DNA of 7,779 nt. Source: Actinomycetota bacterium. Its GTDB lineage: Bacteria > Actinomycetota > Actinomycetes > Nanopelagicales > Nanopelagicaceae. Made by a program: the position numbers and the translations under genes. The first letter of the stretch is position 1. Every line of letters begins with the position of its first letter. Shown piece after piece: positions 5,627 through 7,779 of the stretch. The stretch lies in the NCBI GenBank assembly GCA_009927705.1, contig RFMK01000166.1, forward strand, positions 1 through 7,779, written 5' to 3'. The notes beneath the pieces were generated by a model. The model saw nothing but the letters and a program-made list of their open reading frames with translations, searched no databases and had not been told where the DNA came from.

Positions 5627-6919
5627 ATGCGAGTTTCTCTGGATAAGAGACCTGAAGAGCAGGTCATCGAACTTCTGCACCAACCCGGAGGATATGAAGC
5701 TTTGGGCCATCTCATTGGTATAAATCCAGAGAAACTCACATCTGCCGGTCGCATTGATTATCTGGCTGCACTCGAGCGCCAGCACTCATGGCTCACGTCG
5801 CTCATTCAAAATGCAACTCTTGCCATCGCCGGTTCGGAACCTTCGCAGAGTGAAAATCTTTGGGAAGGGGTCGATGAAGCCGAGCGTGAAGACGTTGCGA
5901 CCGCGCTCCGTCTCTCCGCCAACACTGCTCAATCACGGATCGATACCGCTCGGGTTCTCACAAACCATTTACCTGCAACGTGCCAAGCTCTCGCAGTCGG
6001 CGATATCTCGCCAAGTCATGCCACTTTGATTGCCCGCGAAACTTCCGAAGCAATAAAGCGCGGTATCTCAACTGAAGATCTGATCCATATCGAGAATAGA
6101 GCCCTGGCGCACGCAGAGTTTCATACTCCCGCTCAAGTTGGTCGGAAGATTCGAACTCTCATTGCTCAGATTTCACCAGAAACTTTTGAGGAGAGCGTTG
6201 CAATTGCTCGCGATACAAGAAGTGTTCACATGTATCCCGAGAGCGATGGAATGGCTACGGTCATCGCTTTATTGCCTGCAGAAGATGCCCAAACTGTCAT
6301 GTTGGCTATCAACACGTTGGTCGAAACTCAGAGTTCGCTTGCTGATTCCCGCTCTATCGAAATGAAGCGCGCTGATGCGCTTGCAGCAATTTGCGGAGAC
6401 ATCCTTGCTCGGATTTCAGACGAACACCAACCTCATCGACGTCCCGTCACCATTAACATCACAATGGACCTACCGACAGCTTTAGGCATGGCAGACAATC
6501 CTGCCGAACTAGCCGGTTATGGCCCGATTCCCGCATCGGTCGCTAGAACTCTTTCGGCTGATGCAAAATGGAGACGATTCATCACTGATCCGCTAACCGG
6601 AAATCTTCTGGATTATGGTCGAGAAACATATGTTCCGCCCCAGCCACTCGTTGATTTCTTAACTGCGCGAGATCGGATATGTCGATTTCCAGGTTGCAGT
6701 CAACCATCAAGAATAAGCGATATCGATCATGCAATTCCATGGGAAGAAGGCGGCCCCACCTCCCCCACAAATCTTGGTCTCTTATGTCGACGTCATCATC
6801 GGATGAAAACCCATAATGGCTGGAAGTTAATGAGTCATGAGGACGGTTCTTGCACGTGGACATCGCCCGCTGGAAAAGAAATATTTGTTCCTTCTCGCCC
6901 AATTCATGAAAGTGCCTAG
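5627..6919 (+). CDS. DUF222 / HNH endonuclease domain protein (13E12-type)
   Basis: This 430-residue protein combines an N-terminal, mostly helical DUF222 region (about residues 40-330) with a C-terminal HNH nuclease module. The nuclease part reads as a zinc-supported beta-beta-alpha fold: C352 and C357 in CRFPGC, the catalytic-type D367-H368 in SDIDHAIPW, then GGPTSPTNLGLLC with N382 and C387, and H390-H391 before KTHNGW (395-399). All expected HNH residues are present, so the domain is probably active or recently so. Relatives (13E12 repeat family) occur in many, often divergent, copies in actinobacterial genomes. Their biological role is not established, and roles in DNA repair, mobility or conflict are only suggestions. 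No partner gene is seen. There is no Shine-Dalgarno; a weak -10-like GAAGAT lies six bases before the ATG. Confidence 0.9.
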   Translation: MRVSLDKRPEEQVIELLHQPGGYEALGHLIGINPEKLTSAGRIDYLAALERQHSWLTSLIQNATLAIAGSEPSQSENLWEGVDEAEREDVATALRLSANTAQSRIDTARVLTNHLPATCQALAVGDISPSHATLIARETSEAIKRGISTEDLIHIENRALAHAEFHTPAQVGRKIRTLIAQISPETFEESVAIARDTRSVHMYPESDGMATVIALLPAEDAQTVMLAINTLVETQSSLADSRSIEMKRADALAAICGDILARISDEHQPHRRPVTINITMDLPTALGMADNPAELAGYGPIPASVARTLSADAKWRRFITDPLTGNLLDYGRETYVPPQPLVDFLTARDRICRFPGCSQPSRISDIDHAIPWEEGGPTSPTNLGLLCRRHHRMKTHNGWKLMSHEDGSCTWTSPAGKEIFVPSRPIHESA

Positions 6920-6930
6920 AACTCAGTTCT
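6918..6930. repeat. 13-base inverted repeat at the HNH stop codon
   Basis: AGAACT-C-AGTTCT is a perfect 6-bp inverted repeat around one central base. It overlaps the HNH stop codon (6917-6919) on the left and the first base of the downstream TACTAT -10 candidate on the right. With one base between the arms it cannot form a hairpin, so a dimeric regulator site is the more natural reading, though chance is possible. Confidence 0.35.
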
Positions 6931-6935
6931 ACTAT
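6930..6935 (+). promoter_or_regulatory. Candidate -10 box (TACTAT) of the small membrane protein gene
   Basis: TACTAT matches TANNNT and ends five bases before the ATG at 6941. No Shine-Dalgarno is present in the 21-base gap after the HNH gene, so a leaderless start is likely. Confidence 0.45.
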
Positions 6936-6940
6936 GAACC

Positions 6941-7201
6941 ATGGAATCACTCGCACTTTTGGTCGCAATCATCGTTTCGCCCGCGATGTACGGTGGCCCG
7001 CTAGCTCTTGCGCTCACTTTTTGGAAATCTGATTCTATTTCTCAGAAAAGAAGATTTGTGATTAAAGTACTAACAGTCTTTGCAACTGCAAGCGGTGCAT
7101 TCCTACTGATTCAAGGTGTCAGCCGTGGTGGAACGATTATTGGCTTGATCGGAGTTGTGACTTCTTTTCTAGCAATCATGCGACTACGGCGATTTCAGTA
7201 A
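6941..7201 (+). CDS. Small hypothetical membrane protein (86 aa)
   Basis: I do not recognise a family. The 86-residue sequence has three hydrophobic segments, at about residues 4-28, 39-60 and 63-81. A polar basic loop, WKSDSISQKRRF, lies between the first and second, and the protein ends in the basic tail RLRRFQ, which by the positive-inside rule should be cytoplasmic. There are no cysteines and no catalytic-looking motif. Codon use resembles the neighbours, and a -10-like TACTAT five bases upstream with an ATG start supports expression. It starts 21 bases after the HNH gene on the same strand and converges with ssrA on the other side. It could be a conserved small membrane protein of this lineage; no function is proposed. 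Confidence 0.65.
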   Translation: MESLALLVAIIVSPAMYGGPLALALTFWKSDSISQKRRFVIKVLTVFATASGAFLLIQGVSRGGTIIGLIGVVTSFLAIMRLRRFQ

Positions 7202-7286
7202 TTTTCCTCGGAGTTTCATCTAACAAAGTTCAGTTCGCTTTGCAGAATGCATTTGCTTGATTGAAAGAACTGGTAATCACTGCGTT

Positions 7287-7384
7287 GCGTACATACGGAG
7301 GTGTGCACATGGTCGTGTACATACGGCGGCATGCACATGGTTGTGTGCACACTTTTATGTGCATACTTTTATGTGCACATGGTG
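7287..7384. repeat. Seven tandem 14-bp units: 10-base alternating purine/pyrimidine near-palindrome plus 4-base spacer
   Basis: The units start at 7287, 7301, 7315, 7329, 7343, 7357 and 7371. Their first ten bases are GCGTACATAC, GTGTGCACAT, GTGTACATAC, GCATGCACAT, GTGTGCACAC, ATGTGCATAC and ATGTGCACAT, each strictly alternating purine and pyrimidine. Units 5 and 7 are perfect palindromes and the others are close to it. The four-base spacers are GGAG, GGTC, GGCG, GGTT, TTTT, TTTT and GGTG. Units 1-2 and 3-4 also form a higher-order 28-base repeat (23 of 28 identical). The last unit runs into the tmRNA 3' end (CCA complement at 7380-7382). Upstream, 7202-7286 shows nothing convincing. Confidence 0.85.
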
Positions 7385-7753
7385 GAGGTGCCGGGAATCG
7401 AACCCGGGTCCTTCGACACTGATACAGGGCTTCTACGGGCGTAGTGTGCTCATCGTTTTCTCAGTCCCGGTTCTCTCGCACACAAGTAACCGACGAACTC
7501 AGTTGTGTTAGATGTCCCTACCGACAGTCACAACGCTATCGGTCAGTAAGCCCTCTATCGACGCTGGACCCTGAGACGAGAGCGCTCTCAGGCCAACGGA
7601 TTACCTAGTTCGCTTAGGCAGCGAGACGGTAATCAGACGAAGTTTTATCTGCGTCTAATTGGTTGCACGGGTTTGTGTGGTTAACGAGATCATCCCGGCT
7701 TCCTCGGCCCGCTTCCCCTGGCTCAACAATCGAAGTCGAGACCGTTCACCCCC
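7380..7753 (-). ncRNA. ssrA: tmRNA (transfer-messenger RNA), one-piece form
   Basis: This is a complete 374-base tmRNA gene. The tmRNA rescues ribosomes stalled on broken mRNAs and adds a degradation tag, working with SmpB and SsrA-recognising proteases such as ClpXP. On the minus strand the 5' end GGGGGUG (7753-7747) pairs with CACCUCC (7390-7384) as the acceptor stem with one G-U pair, followed by A and an encoded CCA (7382-7380). The T arm GGGUUCGAUUCCC and the 5' GGUCUCGACUUCG block are typical. The resume codon GCA lies at 7652-7650. No -10 box is seen in the 26 bases upstream, so the promoter probably lies outside the window and the 5' end is made by RNase P. It is the ordinary one-piece form, not permuted. 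Confidence 0.97.
7614..7652 (-). other. tmRNA tag-peptide reading frame, ADKTSSDYRLAA
   Basis: Reading from the GCA resume codon gives Ala-Asp-Lys-Thr-Ser-Ser-Asp-Tyr-Arg-Leu-Ala-Ala and then TAA. The LAA end is the conserved protease signal. Most bacterial tags end in (Y/F)ALAA, so the arginine before LAA is unusual. The frame is preceded by ATTAGAC, consistent with the usual sequence just before the resume codon. Confidence 0.92.
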
Positions 7754-7779
7754 GCGTGAGCGTGGATTGGAAGCTGAAA

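Noticed and set aside
5627..6919. HNH gene as part of a restriction, defence or intron system
   Set aside because: No methylase, toxin/antitoxin partner, intron RNA, terminal repeats or target-site duplication is seen around it; the DUF222/HNH architecture is a widespread stand-alone actinobacterial family.
7287..7384. The tandem units as a small CRISPR array
   Set aside because: The 14-base period, 4-base spacers and lack of any cas gene do not fit; there are no unique spacers of usable length.
7257..7511. Plus-strand reading frame of 84 codons beginning IERTGNHC and full of His/Cys/Arg
   Set aside because: It is an accidental frame through the 14-bp repeat array and antisense through the 3' end of the tmRNA; it has no family resemblance.

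Overview
The window looks like chromosomal DNA of a free-living actinobacterium with moderate GC. The best guess is a freshwater planktonic lineage of the acI / Nanopelagicales type. Four things support this: a truncated actinorhodopsin-like proton pump at the left edge; the actinobacterial neighbourhood DUF3039 - clpS - DUF2017; a DUF222/HNH (13E12-type) protein; and leading genes that appear to start leaderless, right behind a TANNNT -10 box. The genus is inference.

Layout. Bases 3-290 (+) hold the last 95 residues of a microbial rhodopsin, ending in a strong GAAA-loop terminator. A minus-strand operon (1589 down to 358) meets it tail to tail and encodes a small putative zinc protein (DUF3039), the N-degron adaptor ClpS and a DUF2017 protein. 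A 64-bp divergent promoter region separates that operon from argF (+, 1654-2592), ornithine carbamoyltransferase. The three-gene proton-translocating transhydrogenase operon pntAA-pntAB-pntB follows (+, 2670-5502). Next come a 430-aa DUF222/HNH nuclease-like protein (+, 5627-6919) and an 86-aa membrane protein (+, 6941-7201). The right end is a complete tmRNA gene (ssrA) on the minus strand (7753 to 7380), with an encoded CCA end and a readable 12-residue tag, ADKTSSDYRLAA.

How the parts fit together. Rhodopsin would build proton-motive force in light, and the transhydrogenase spends that force to make NADPH from NADH, so the two could be energetically linked although they are separate transcription units. 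ClpS (N-end rule) and tmRNA (stalled ribosomes) both feed substrates to Clp proteases.

Most of the window is ordinary core genome. I do not see a new defence or mobile system. The most unusual items are: (i) seven 14-bp units, each a 10-base alternating purine/pyrimidine near-palindrome plus a 4-base spacer, running into the tmRNA 3' end; (ii) a proton-channel histidine that sits in PntAB rather than in PntB; and (iii) a consistent -10 box to start codon spacing of 5-6 bases at the operon-leading genes.
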